From Candidatus Muiribacterium halophilum (GTDB lineage: Bacteria > Muiribacteriota > Muiribacteriia > Muiribacteriales > Muiribacteriaceae), in contig JALOAD010000012.1 of assembly GCA_023228995.1 (NCBI GenBank), positions 1 to 64,000 on the forward strand: DNA of 64,000 bases. Direction: 5' to 3'. Below, piece by piece: positions 47,351-55,321 of this stretch. Positions within the stretch are counted from its first letter, which is position 1, and the number at the start of each line of letters is the position of its first letter. The translations under genes were made by a program, and so were the position numbers. The notes under the pieces were generated by a model, which was given only the letters and a program-made list of their open reading frames with translations, was not told the DNA's origin and ran no database searches.

Positions 47351-47677
47351 GGTGAAGTGGTGAAGTGGCGAAGTGGCGAAGTGGTGAAGTGGTGAAGTGG
47401 TGAAGTGGTGAAGTGGTGAAGTGGTGAAGTGGCGAAGTGGCGAAGTGGTGAAGTGGTGAAGTGGTGAAGTGGTGAAGTGGTGAAGTGGTGAAGTGGCGAA
47501 GTGGCGAAGTGGTGAAGTAGTGAAGTGGTGAAGTGGTGAAGTGGTGAAGTGGTGAAGTGGTGAAGTGGTGAAGTGGTGAAGTGGCGAAGTGGTGAAGTGG
47601 TGAAGTAGTGAAGTGGTGAAGTGGTGAAGTGGCGAAGTGGTGAAGTGGTGAAGTGGTGAAGTGGTGAAGTGGTGAAG
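47351..47677. repeat. 9-bp tandem repeat array, about 36 units
   Basis: Head-to-tail 9-bp units of the type gaagtggtg, with C replacing T at one position in a minority (gaagtggcg) and rare gaagtagtg. Because 9 is a multiple of three, the array stays open in several frames on both strands. The 121-residue minus-strand frame (repeats of FTTSPLHH) is a by-product. Located directly after rsmD. Confidence 0.93.
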
Positions 47678-47839
47678 ATCAATGTTGAATTTTGAATTTG
47701 GAATTAGAGAATTAATTAAAAATTAAGAAACTGAGAGAGGGTGGATAGCTTTAAATCCATTTCGCTAAAAAATGTTTACAAAACATTTTGATTCACTATC
47801 TAGCTATTCGCAAGTTATAAGATTAATTGGAGTGATTTT
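47678..47839. other. spacer between the 9-bp array and apbE
   Basis: No gene. Two hairpins are visible: TGGAT (from 47741) with ATCCA, and aaaatgttt/aaacatttt around 47771-47792 with a 3-base loop. They may end or regulate transcription. A weak ggag precedes the apbE ATG. Confidence 0.35.
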
Positions 47840-48793
47840 ATGCGTTTAAAGATTATAGCTGTTTTTTTGATTATTATGTTGATTTTTTTAACTATATTAT
47901 TTTTTCCAGTAAAGCGAAATTATACTTTTTTTGCATTTTCAACAGTTTGTAATATTACTTTTTATAATTTAAATATTTTTGAATTTAAAAAAATGACTTC
48001 AAAAGCAAAAAAATTATGTGAGATTTATGAAAAAAAATACAGTGTAAATATAAATAATAGTCTTATTAGTAATTTGAATTTATATAAAAAAATACCTAAA
48101 GACGATGAATTGGCTGAAATTCTTTTATTATCCAAAAAAGTTAGTGAAAAATTAAATGGTAAATTTGATATTACAATTCAGCCTATTTTAAAATTATGGG
48201 GTTTTGATAATGGTTTATTTAAAAAACCTGATGATAATGATATTAAAAGAGAACTTGAAAATGTGGATTTTAAACAGATAAAAATAACAGAAAACAGCAT
48301 TATTATAGGCGAAAATCAGCTGATAAATACAGGAGCTTTTTCAAAAGGTCTTATTATTGATAAAGTTTATGAATTGTTTGTTAAAGATAATATAGATGAA
48401 TTTCTTATAGAATTTGGTGGTGATATAAGAGTTTTTTCAAAAAAAAATAAAATATTTAAAATTGCAATTAAAAATCCTGAAACAAATGATATAAATAAAG
48501 TTTTAAATATTAAATCTGGTCAATCTGTTGCAACAACTGGAGATTATGAAAGATTTTTTGAATTTGAAAAAATTAAGTATCATCATATTATAAGTGGTAT
48601 TACAGGTTATCCTGAGTTTAATATAAGAAGTGTTACTGTAATTAGCGATAATGCACTTAATGCAGATATGCTTTCTACAGCTTTTTTTCTTGCAGATTAT
48701 AATACTATTTTAAAAAATTCAGAGCTTTTTCCGTTTGAGGAGTGTTATTTTTTTGAAAAAGATAGCAAAGATTATAAAATTATTAAAAAATAA
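47840..48793 (+). CDS. apbE: FAD:protein FMN transferase
   Basis: ApbE attaches FMN covalently to threonine in subunits such as RnfG/RnfD or NqrB/NqrC. 317 aa with an N-terminal membrane anchor or signal (IIAVFLIIMLIFLTILFF). FDITIQPILKLWGF, INTGAFSKGLIIDKV (most homologues have GAIAKGYA), and HHIISGITGYP are family motifs. It starts a block of four Rnf-associated genes; an Rnf or Nqr complex must be elsewhere in the genome if this enzyme has a target. Confidence 0.9.
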   Translation: MRLKIIAVFLIIMLIFLTILFFPVKRNYTFFAFSTVCNITFYNLNIFEFKKMTSKAKKLCEIYEKKYSVNINNSLISNLNLYKKIPKDDELAEILLLSKKVSEKLNGKFDITIQPILKLWGFDNGLFKKPDDNDIKRELENVDFKQIKITENSIIIGENQLINTGAFSKGLIIDKVYELFVKDNIDEFLIEFGGDIRVFSKKNKIFKIAIKNPETNDINKVLNIKSGQSVATTGDYERFFEFEKIKYHHIISGITGYPEFNIRSVTVISDNALNADMLSTAFFLADYNTILKNSELFPFEECYFFEKDSKDYKIIKK

Positions 48794-49121
48794 AGATATT
48801 TTTTTGTATATTATTATTATATTTATTGGATTTATTGTTTATACAATAGATATTGATGTAAAAAACAGTGATAAATGTGTTATTCTGTTTAATAATAAAA
48901 AAATTATTAAAGATATTTCAGTTGATTCTATTATTGATTTTGATAATGTTGTTATTGAAATAAAAAATAAAAAAGTAAGAGTAGTAAAAAGCAATTGTCC
49001 AGACAAATTATGCGTAAAAACTGGTTTTATACAAAAACAAACTGAATTTATAATATGTGTACCAAATAATTTAAAAATAACAATTGGAGAAGAAAACAAT
49101 ATTGATGGAATATCGTGGTAA
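48753..49121 (+). CDS. NusG domain II-containing membrane protein
   Basis: 122 aa from TTG 48753, behind gaggag at 48737-48742; an upstream TTG at 48735 is possible. One membrane helix (about 16-34) followed by a NusG-domain-II fold with the motif NCPDKLCVKTGFI that marks this family. In other genomes these proteins lie with rnf genes, apbE and a Gx transporter, as here. Exact function unknown. Overlaps apbE by about 40 bp. Confidence 0.82.
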   Translation: MKKIAKIIKLLKNKDIFLYIIIIFIGFIVYTIDIDVKNSDKCVILFNNKKIIKDISVDSIIDFDNVVIEIKNKKVRVVKSNCPDKLCVKTGFIQKQTEFIICVPNNLKITIGEENNIDGISW

Positions 49122-49614
49122 TAAAATTATTAAAAGTATAATTGCTGGTATTGGTATTCTTATATTATCTATTCTTGAAAAAAATATTGTTTTTTTTTCT
49201 CCTTTTATAAAAATAGGACTTTCTAATATTATAATTCTTATACTTATTGGATATTTTGATTTAAAATATCTTATGCTAATTGCTTTATTTAAAGTAATTC
49301 CTTCTTTTTTGCTTTCAGGCGGAATTGTAAATCCAGCTTTTTTTTGCTCTTTTGTAACTGTTATTGTATCAGTTCCATTTATGTATTTTTTTATAAAAAA
49401 ACTAAAATTTTCTGTTATACCGGTAAGTATTTTGTCTTCTGTAATGAATATTTATTTACAAATAGCAATTGTTTCAATATACTTAGATGTAAGTTGTATA
49501 AAACTTATGAGAGTTTTTTATCCTGTTGCTATTGTTGCAGGAGCTATTACGGGAATTATTGGACAAAATATTATAAAAAAAGGGTATATTGATTATGCTT
49601 TTATTAGGAAATAA
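49105..49614 (+). CDS. Gx transporter family membrane protein
   Basis: 169 aa hydrophobic protein with about five membrane segments. Sequence pieces GLSNIIILILIGYFDLK, KVIPSFLLSGG and VAGAITGIIGQNI match the Gx transporter family (annotated in some genomes as heptaprenyl diphosphate synthase component I). ATG 49105 is preferred over TTG 49084. Overlaps its upstream neighbour by 17 bp. A substrate cannot be named. Confidence 0.8.
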   Translation: MEYRGNKIIKSIIAGIGILILSILEKNIVFFSPFIKIGLSNIIILILIGYFDLKYLMLIALFKVIPSFLLSGGIVNPAFFCSFVTVIVSVPFMYFFIKKLKFSVIPVSILSSVMNIYLQIAIVSIYLDVSCIKLMRVFYPVAIVAGAITGIIGQNIIKKGYIDYAFIRK

Positions 49615-50038
49615 AGTTGTAATGAGAACGGGAATTGTTAGAAAATACGAAAAAGATTATGTTTTATTATCTCCTCTTACAAATCTTAAAGATGAGATTA
49701 AAGTTAAAACAAAATGGGAACTTAATAAAGGTGATATTGTTAAATTTGCGTATTTTGTACCAAAAGTTTATTTTTACAGTTTTGTTATTAATGTAGTTCC
49801 TTTTCTTGATTTTATATTTATGTTTCTTCTTAGTTATATTATTGTTGATAATTTTCTTCCTCAATTTGCAAGTAATATTCTTGCTATTGAGATAATATCT
49901 GGATTAATTGGTTTTATAATTTCCAAAAGTTTAGTTGTATATTTTGATACTAAAACAACTTTATTTGATGAATATAAACCTGTAATACTTGCAGTAATGC
50001 AAAAGAATCAGAATGAAAATGAAAAAAGTAATAGCTGA
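49595..50038 (+). CDS. RseC-like membrane protein
   Basis: 147 aa with two adjacent membrane helices (about 65-90 and 95-122 in hydrophobicity) and the RseC/SoxR-reducing-system architecture: a short N-terminal beta domain with RTGIVRKYEKDYVLL, then paired helices. The cysteine cluster typical of RseC is absent, so the annotation rests on topology and on the rnf-type gene neighbourhood. Start at ATG 49595 rather than TTG 49589. Overlaps coaX by 26 bp. Confidence 0.55.
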   Translation: MLLLGNKVVMRTGIVRKYEKDYVLLSPLTNLKDEIKVKTKWELNKGDIVKFAYFVPKVYFYSFVINVVPFLDFIFMFLLSYIIVDNFLPQFASNILAIEIISGLIGFIISKSLVVYFDTKTTLFDEYKPVILAVMQKNQNENEKSNS

Positions 50039-50684
50039 AGCTGGGAATTCATTTTTTAAAATTAAATATAATAATAGAGTTTTTTTTGCAAAATATCAGG
50101 ATATAGAAAAACTTTTATCTAAATTCAATATAAAAGAACTTTTAATATGCAATACTGCACAAAAAGATTTTTCAAAATATACATTTCTATATTCTGAATT
50201 TAATAAATATTATATAAAACCTCAATTAAAATATAATTATGACTTTTCTGAACTTGGTATTGATAGAATACTTGCGAGTGAATTTATATTTTCAAATTTT
50301 TCGTCTAATTTTATTTTATTTAGTTTTGGCTCTGCTTTAACTGTTAATATTATTAAAAATAGTGTTTTTGAACAAGGATATATTGTTTCTTCAAAATACA
50401 AAAATTATAAAAGTCTTATGGAACTTGGAAATTTAAAAAGTCTAACAGGTGATTATAAAATAAAAAAAACTAATAAATCTTTAAATACAAAACAGGCTGT
50501 AATAAATGGTATTTTAAAAATGGAAAATGCTTTTATAAAAGAAATCATTACAGAAAATAATGAATTCGATATATTTTTGACAGGTGGAGATAAAAATATT
50601 CCTTTTAATTTATTTAAAAGTTTTTATTATTCAGATAATTTTGTACTTAATGCTATGGAAGTATTTAATGATAAAAAAACTTGA
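50013..50684 (+). CDS. coaX: divergent type III pantothenate kinase-like protein
   Basis: 223 aa with the ASKHA fold of CoaX. EAGNSFFKIKY replaces the usual DxGN start; LGIDRILASEF matches the GxDR motif; FSFGSALTVNII replaces the phosphate-2 loop (usually DxGTAxT); TGGD lies near the end. The catalytic Asp residues at the first and second motifs are changed to Glu and Ser, so activity is uncertain. It may be a weak or inactive kinase, or a related sensor. Next gene dus begins inside its 3' end. Confidence 0.6.
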   Translation: MKMKKVIAEAGNSFFKIKYNNRVFFAKYQDIEKLLSKFNIKELLICNTAQKDFSKYTFLYSEFNKYYIKPQLKYNYDFSELGIDRILASEFIFSNFSSNFILFSFGSALTVNIIKNSVFEQGYIVSSKYKNYKSLMELGNLKSLTGDYKIKKTNKSLNTKQAVINGILKMENAFIKEIITENNEFDIFLTGGDKNIPFNLFKSFYYSDNFVLNAMEVFNDKKT

Positions 50685-51621
50685 GTTTAGAGGGTTGAAA
50701 TTTAAAAATAATATATTTACAGCTCCACTTGCTGGATATACTGATATACCATGGCGATATGCTATGAAAGATAGCTTGGCTGGTGTTATTTTTACTGAGA
50801 TGATAAGTGTTGAAGCTTTGGCAAGAGATAGTCAAAAAACTTTTGATATGCTTGAAAAAACAAATGAATTTAATTCAAAAAGTAATCTTTGTGTTCAACT
50901 TTTTGGTAATAATATTGAATCATTTAAAAAATCCCTAGAAATAGTATATGAAAAATTTGAATATAAAAATGTAAATATAAATATGGGTTGTCCTGTTTCT
51001 AAAGTTCTTAAATCTAAAGCTGGCTGTTATTATCTTGATAAACTTGAGGAAGCTGAAAAAGTTATTAAAGAAATTAGAAAATTAACTGATTGTGTGCTTA
51101 GTATTAAAACTAGACTTGGAATAAATAACAATGATTTGAATGGTCTTAAATTATGTCAAATAGCTCAAAATTGCGGAGTTGATTTTGTAATTGTTCATGC
51201 TAGAACTTTTAAACAAGGTTTTTCAGGTAATATAAATATTGAAAGTCTTGCTGAATTTAAAAAAAAACTTGATATACCTGTTATTGGAAATGGAGATATT
51301 TATTCTGTTGATGATATTAAATCAATGTATAATAAAACTAATGTAGATGGTTTTATGATAGGAAGAGGACTTTTTGGTAATCCTAATCTTATATCTGAAA
51401 TTCTTGGTGAAGATAAAAAAATTGATACTATTTTGTTTTTTAAAAAGCATTTTGAATATATGACTAAATACTATGGTGAAGATAAAGCGTATAGGAATAT
51501 GAAAAAATTTGTACCATATTATAAAAATCTATTTTCTAAAAAAGATAAAATTGCGATTTTAACATCTTTAAGTTATTATGATTTTATTAAAAATCTAAAA
51601 CAAACAGGTATTATTTTATGA
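50668..51621 (+). CDS. dusB: tRNA-dihydrouridine synthase
   Basis: FMN enzyme reducing uridines in the tRNA D-loop. The reading frame is open further upstream, but ATG 50668 gives the expected start, LEFRGLKFKNNIF then APLAGYTDIPWR. 317 aa. MISVEAL, QLFGNNIESF, NINMGCPVSKV with the catalytic Cys loop, KTRLGI, HARTFKQGFSG, and GNGDIYS for FMN phosphate binding. Assigned as DusB type by position before nusB and general motifs; the sub-family is less certain. Confidence 0.9.
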   Translation: MIKKLEFRGLKFKNNIFTAPLAGYTDIPWRYAMKDSLAGVIFTEMISVEALARDSQKTFDMLEKTNEFNSKSNLCVQLFGNNIESFKKSLEIVYEKFEYKNVNINMGCPVSKVLKSKAGCYYLDKLEEAEKVIKEIRKLTDCVLSIKTRLGINNNDLNGLKLCQIAQNCGVDFVIVHARTFKQGFSGNINIESLAEFKKKLDIPVIGNGDIYSVDDIKSMYNKTNVDGFMIGRGLFGNPNLISEILGEDKKIDTILFFKKHFEYMTKYYGEDKAYRNMKKFVPYYKNLFSKKDKIAILTSLSYYDFIKNLKQTGIIL

Positions 51622-52076
51622 AAGATAAAAAATTCAATATCAGAAGAAAAATGAGAGAAATCGCATTACAAATTTTGTTTGAAAATGAATATTCAAAATG
51701 TGATTATAAAGTTGAAGAAAGAATATTAGAATTATTTAATGAGTTTTCTTCTGATTATTCAGATATGAAATTGAGAAATACAAATATAAGGTTTGCAAAA
51801 GAACTTATAGATGGTGTTCTTGGAAAATACCAAGAACTAGATGGTTATATACATGAATTTAGTGATAATTGGGAATTTGAAAGAATTGGAAAAGTTGATA
51901 TAAATATTTTGAGATTATCAATTTATGAACTTATAAATGTTAAAGATATTCCGGCTTCTGTTACTATAAATGAAGCTATTGAGATATCAAAGACTTTTGG
52001 TGATAGAGGTTCTTACAGATTTATAAATGGCATACTTAATTCGCTTAGAAAGAGTAAATCTATAGAAAAATTCTGA
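51618..52076 (+). CDS. nusB: transcription antitermination factor NusB
   Basis: 152 aa all-helical protein which with NusE binds boxA RNA in rRNA antitermination. RRKMREIALQILFENEY start, FAKELIDGVL, WEFERIGKVDINILRLSIYEL and VTINEAIEISKTFGDRGSYRFINGIL are diagnostic. ATGA overlap with dusB. Confidence 0.95.
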   Translation: MKDKKFNIRRKMREIALQILFENEYSKCDYKVEERILELFNEFSSDYSDMKLRNTNIRFAKELIDGVLGKYQELDGYIHEFSDNWEFERIGKVDINILRLSIYELINVKDIPASVTINEAIEISKTFGDRGSYRFINGILNSLRKSKSIEKF

Positions 52077-52087
52077 CGGGAGGCGTT

Positions 52088-53818
52088 TTGAGAGAGGAAA
52101 AACATCTACTCAGTAAAGCTCTTATAGAAGAAAATATTATATCTAACGAAAAAATGCAGGAAGTTCTTGAAGAACATAAGAAGACTGGTGGAAGTATTGG
52201 TCATATTTTACTGCGTTTTAAATATATTACTCAAAAAGATTTACTTGAATTTTTTGAAAAAAAACTTAAAGTTTCTTATGCGAATCTTTCTAATTACCTT
52301 ATAGATCCTAATATTGTTAAGATAATTCCTAAGAATATTGCTATTCAATATAAGCTAATTGCAATTCTCAAAGTTAGAAATACATTAAATGTTGCTATGG
52401 TCGATCCTTTAGATTCTTTTGTAATAGATTCTATAAGACAAATAACAGGATGTGATATAAAGCCTTTTGTATCAACAGAAGGAGAAATAAGTGACGCAAT
52501 AGAAAAATTTTATAGTCTTAAAGTAAAAGTAAAAGAATTGCGTACTGGAGTTAATTCTCTTAAAAATCTAACTAGTCAAATGCATGGTATTGAAGAAATC
52601 GACATGAAAAATCTCGATTCAATAACTCTTAACGATGATGGAGCAGCTCCTGTAATTAAGCTTGTTAATCTTGTAATGGAAAGAGCTGTTGAGTATGGAG
52701 CATCTGATATTCATATAGAACCTGGTGAGAAAAGTGTTCGTACAAGGTTTAGAATTGATGGTATGCTTCAAGAAGTTATGAGTCTTCCAAAAAGAATGGA
52801 ATTAACTGTTGTTTCAAGGATAAAAGTTATTTCAGGACTTGATATATCTGAAAAAAGAATTCCTCAGGATGGCAGGGTAAAGATTAAAACTACAAACAAA
52901 GAACTTGATGTTAGGGTATCGACTTTTCCAACAGTTCATGGTGAAAAAATAGTTATGAGAATACTTGACAAACAGAGTGTTTTATTTTCTTTGGAAGATT
53001 TAGGTTTTTCAAGAGATATTCAAAAAAGATTTGAAACTGTTATTACTAAGCCAAATGGAATAATACTTGTAACAGGTCCTACTGGTTCGGGTAAATCTAC
53101 AACTTTATATGCTGCACTTGATAGAATTAATTCTGTAGATAAAAACATTGTTACAATAGAAGACCCGGTGGAATATCAGCTTCCTCTTATAAATCAGTCA
53201 CAGGTAAATCCTAAAGCTGGTTATGATTTTGCAGGAGGTTTAAGATCTGTATTGAGACAGGATCCTGATGTTGTAATGGTTGGAGAAATAAGAGATTATG
53301 AAACTGCTGAAACTGCAATAAGAGCTGCACTTACCGGTCATCTTGTGTTTTCTACTGTTCATACAAACGATGCTGCTGGAGCAGTTACTAGACTTATTGA
53401 CATGGGTGTTGAACCTTTTCTTGTGGCTTCATCTGTTATTTGTATGATGGCTCAGAGACTTGTGAGAACAATATGTCCTGATTGTAAAACAGCTGTTAAT
53501 ATTAAACCTGAAGTTCTTGAAAAAATTTTTTCAATTGCTAAAGTAATGCCGAGTAAAAATCAAAAAATATATGTTGGTAAGGGTTGTGAAAAATGTAAAT
53601 TTACTGGGTATAAAGGTAGAATTGCAATAAATGAATTGCTTTTGCCTAATGAAAAAATTAGAGAACTTATTGTTAATAAATCTCCAACGAGTGTAATTAA
53701 GAATGAATCTAGAAATAATGGAATGTACACTTTGAGAGAAGATGGTCTTAGAAAAGTTTTAGATGGTGCTACTACGGTAGAAGAAGTTATAAGAGTTACT
53801 CAAATGGATGAAAATTAA
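52088..53818 (+). CDS. second PilB/GspE-family secretion ATPase
   Basis: 576 aa from TTG 52088 after gggagg. N-terminal MshEN domains, then GPTGSGKSTT near 330-339, VTIEDPVEYQ, VVMVGEIRDYETAETA and STVHTND. Zinc Cys motif CPDC and CEKCKFTGYKGR. It is a paralogue of the 35-kb PilB, standing apart from other pilus or type II secretion genes. Retention ATPase PilT is unlikely, since MshEN and zinc motifs are present; it could drive a separate pseudopilus with the GspG-like protein at 25 kb. That link is inference. Confidence 0.92.
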   Translation: MREEKHLLSKALIEENIISNEKMQEVLEEHKKTGGSIGHILLRFKYITQKDLLEFFEKKLKVSYANLSNYLIDPNIVKIIPKNIAIQYKLIAILKVRNTLNVAMVDPLDSFVIDSIRQITGCDIKPFVSTEGEISDAIEKFYSLKVKVKELRTGVNSLKNLTSQMHGIEEIDMKNLDSITLNDDGAAPVIKLVNLVMERAVEYGASDIHIEPGEKSVRTRFRIDGMLQEVMSLPKRMELTVVSRIKVISGLDISEKRIPQDGRVKIKTTNKELDVRVSTFPTVHGEKIVMRILDKQSVLFSLEDLGFSRDIQKRFETVITKPNGIILVTGPTGSGKSTTLYAALDRINSVDKNIVTIEDPVEYQLPLINQSQVNPKAGYDFAGGLRSVLRQDPDVVMVGEIRDYETAETAIRAALTGHLVFSTVHTNDAAGAVTRLIDMGVEPFLVASSVICMMAQRLVRTICPDCKTAVNIKPEVLEKIFSIAKVMPSKNQKIYVGKGCEKCKFTGYKGRIAINELLLPNEKIRELIVNKSPTSVIKNESRNNGMYTLREDGLRKVLDGATTVEEVIRVTQMDEN

Positions 53819-53833
53819 AATAAGGTTTTAGAA

Positions 53834-54232
53834 ATGGGTTATTCTGTATATAAAGATAAAGTGAGATATTCTGAAGTTGATAAAATGGGTAGAGTTTATA
53901 ATTCCCATTATCTTACCTGGTTTGAACTTGGAAGAACAGATTACTTTAAAAAAAAATCTCTTAATTATGCTCAAATTGAAGATGAAAGAGGTCTTTTTTT
54001 GCCTGTTAGAGAAAGTTATATAAAGTATAAATATCCTCTTTTATATGATGAGGATTATTTGGTTTTTACTAAGTGTAAAATTATTGATAAATATCGAATT
54101 AAATTTGATTATTCTATAAAAAATTCACAAAACAAACTAAGTACTATTGGATATACTTTTCATGTGTTTATTGATAAATCAGGCAGAATAATAGAAGTTC
54201 CTGATTTTTTTGTAAAAGCGATGGAGAGCTAG
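53834..54232 (+). CDS. acyl-CoA thioesterase, 4HBT/YbgC family
   Basis: 132 aa single hot-dog domain. VRYSEVDKMGRVYNSHYLTW carries the Asp and the tyrosine/histidine region of the YbgC-type active site (many have DTDxxGxVYHxxY; here D-x-x-G-x-V-Y-N). Probably hydrolyses short acyl-CoA or acyl-ACP esters. No tol-pal genes follow, unlike in proteobacteria. The downstream region is repeat debris. Confidence 0.82.
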   Translation: MGYSVYKDKVRYSEVDKMGRVYNSHYLTWFELGRTDYFKKKSLNYAQIEDERGLFLPVRESYIKYKYPLLYDEDYLVFTKCKIIDKYRIKFDYSIKNSQNKLSTIGYTFHVFIDKSGRIIEVPDFFVKAMES

Positions 54233-54233
54233 T

Positions 54234-54291
54234 AAGACAATTAGAGAAGCAATAAAAAGCATTATCGATGCTTTGCATCTAATTGAGTCTT
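54234..54291. repeat. nested inverted repeat after the thioesterase gene
   Basis: AAGAC-AATTAG (54234-54244) faces CTAATT-GAGTCTT (54279-54291), and inside it GATGC TTT GCATC (54267-54279) forms a hairpin. A related sequence in the opposite orientation lies near 57886-57907. Could serve as a terminator. Confidence 0.55.
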
Positions 54292-54320
54292 CTGATTAAA
54301 TAAACAAAAATTAATATAAT

Positions 54321-54378
54321 GTCATCCCGGTATTATTCTGAATTTTTGTCATCCCGGTACTATTCTGAGCCGGGATCT
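54321..54378. repeat. REP-like palindrome with extra half-site (copy 3)
   Basis: Half-site gtcatcccgg at 54321, repeated at 54348 as the left arm; ATCCCGG (54351-54357) pairs with CCGGGAT (54370-54376). Same design as the copies at positions 4 and 26199. Confidence 0.75.
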
Positions 54379-54434
54379 GTTTTTGATATTTTTATCATTA
54401 CACTAACGCAAAAAAATAATCATTCGGTATTTTC

Positions 54435-54585
54435 GAGCCTGTTGAAAAAGTCATGTTTTCTTTTTTTCAAACTTAACTTTAAAAACAAACAGCATGGTCA
54501 GGCCGACCTATGTAAGCTAAAATTTGAGATCGGCACAGACCCTATTTTGTATCAATGTTTGTTCTTTTTATTTTTTCAACAGCCT
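54435..54585 (+). mobile_element. MITE copy B (~151 bp)
   Basis: Starts gagcctgttgaaaaa and ends ttttttcaacagcct, so it has near-perfect terminal inverted repeats. The core cagcatggtcaggccgacc matches copies A and C. Flanking atttt at 54429-54433 and 54586-54590 looks like a 5-bp target duplication. No coding capacity of its own. Confidence 0.8.
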
Positions 54586-54703
54586 ATTTTACCTTCGTTC
54601 ACTTATAATACATCCGTATATTATATGCTTCGCAACGTTCACTCAAGTTACCGAGTAGATTTTTTTTTGCTTTTGTTCAAAGAAAATCCTTCATACTTTA
54701 TTT
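54586..54703. other. spacer between MITE and transposase remnant
   Basis: About 120 bp with no gene. It is absent from the otherwise collinear block at 26 kb. It contains ttcgttcactta and a related acgttcactcaagt, a possible short imperfect repeat. Confidence 0.3.
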
Positions 54704-55004
54704 TAATTGAAAAACTTACATCAAGTTCTCGTAATTGCTGCCAGACATATTTTTTTAGTATGGATTATCTGATCCGCAAGCTGAAGAACAAATTAATGAT
54801 AGGATAAGTTTTAGATTGTTTTTGAATATAAAAAGTGAAGAAGTTATACCTGATGAAACTACAATATGTAAATTTAGAAATAAATTGGTGAAATATAGGG
54901 AAACAATCTATAAAGGAATGAAAAAAAATCAAGCACATTTTTATGTGATTGTAATGAGCTATAATTTTAAAAGAATGTATAATATGCAGGTGAATTATGC
55001 CTAA
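54704..55004 (+). pseudogene. IS5-family transposase remnant with internal deletion
   Basis: One frame reads YGLSDPQAEEQINDRISFR, then VIPDETTICKFRNKL, which are the N-terminal (DUF772-type) region of IS5-family transposases. It then jumps directly to KKNQAHFYVIVMSYNFKRM, resembling the C-terminal end. The roughly 200-residue DDE core is missing, and in-frame stops lie upstream of 54759. So this is an internally deleted, inactive copy. The segment 54704-54760 is also present at 26481-26540. Confidence 0.75.
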
Positions 55005-55321
55005 AAAGGCAAAAAATGGAATGGTAATATCCAAAAGTATGTAATATATATAAAAAAACAAAAAAAACTTCAAAAAAATAGACAAAAAGGACAAAAGATT
55101 TCAAAAAATAATAATAAAAAAACTTTCCACAAAATAATCAAAAATTTAGTATAATTATTCAGAGGATTCAATTAGGGATGAAGTAATAATATGACAGCGT
55201 CCTATTATTACAAAATCACGCTAATTTTGACGAAGTCATATTAACAAGACTGCTATAGCAGTTGCTAATTAAAAATTAATTTGTTTTTACTATTTAATTT
55301 TTGTATAAAAATGGAGATTTT
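55005..55321 (+). other. region upstream of mutS2 with palindromes
   Basis: No gene. Contains A-rich sequence, a TATAAT at 55150-55155, a 9-bp hairpin GTAATAATA (55183-55191) with TATTATTAC (55203-55211), and a perfect 14-bp palindrome ACTGCTATAGCAGT (55249-55262). If the TATAAT is the mutS2 -10 box, its leader is about 160 nt. A weak ggag precedes ATG 55322. Confidence 0.4.

Noticed and set aside
47317-47682. 121-residue minus-strand frame of FTTSPLHH-type repeats
   Set aside because: It is a by-product of the 9-bp tandem array, has no independent start signals or plausible fold, and runs into the end of rsmD.
49344-49592. 82-residue + strand frame inside the Gx-transporter-like gene
   Set aside because: It is the other-frame shadow of a recognisable membrane protein.
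54319-54807. 162-residue + strand frame across the REP, MITE and transposase debris
   Set aside because: It translates non-coding repeats; the true transposase relic lies in a different frame starting near 54759.
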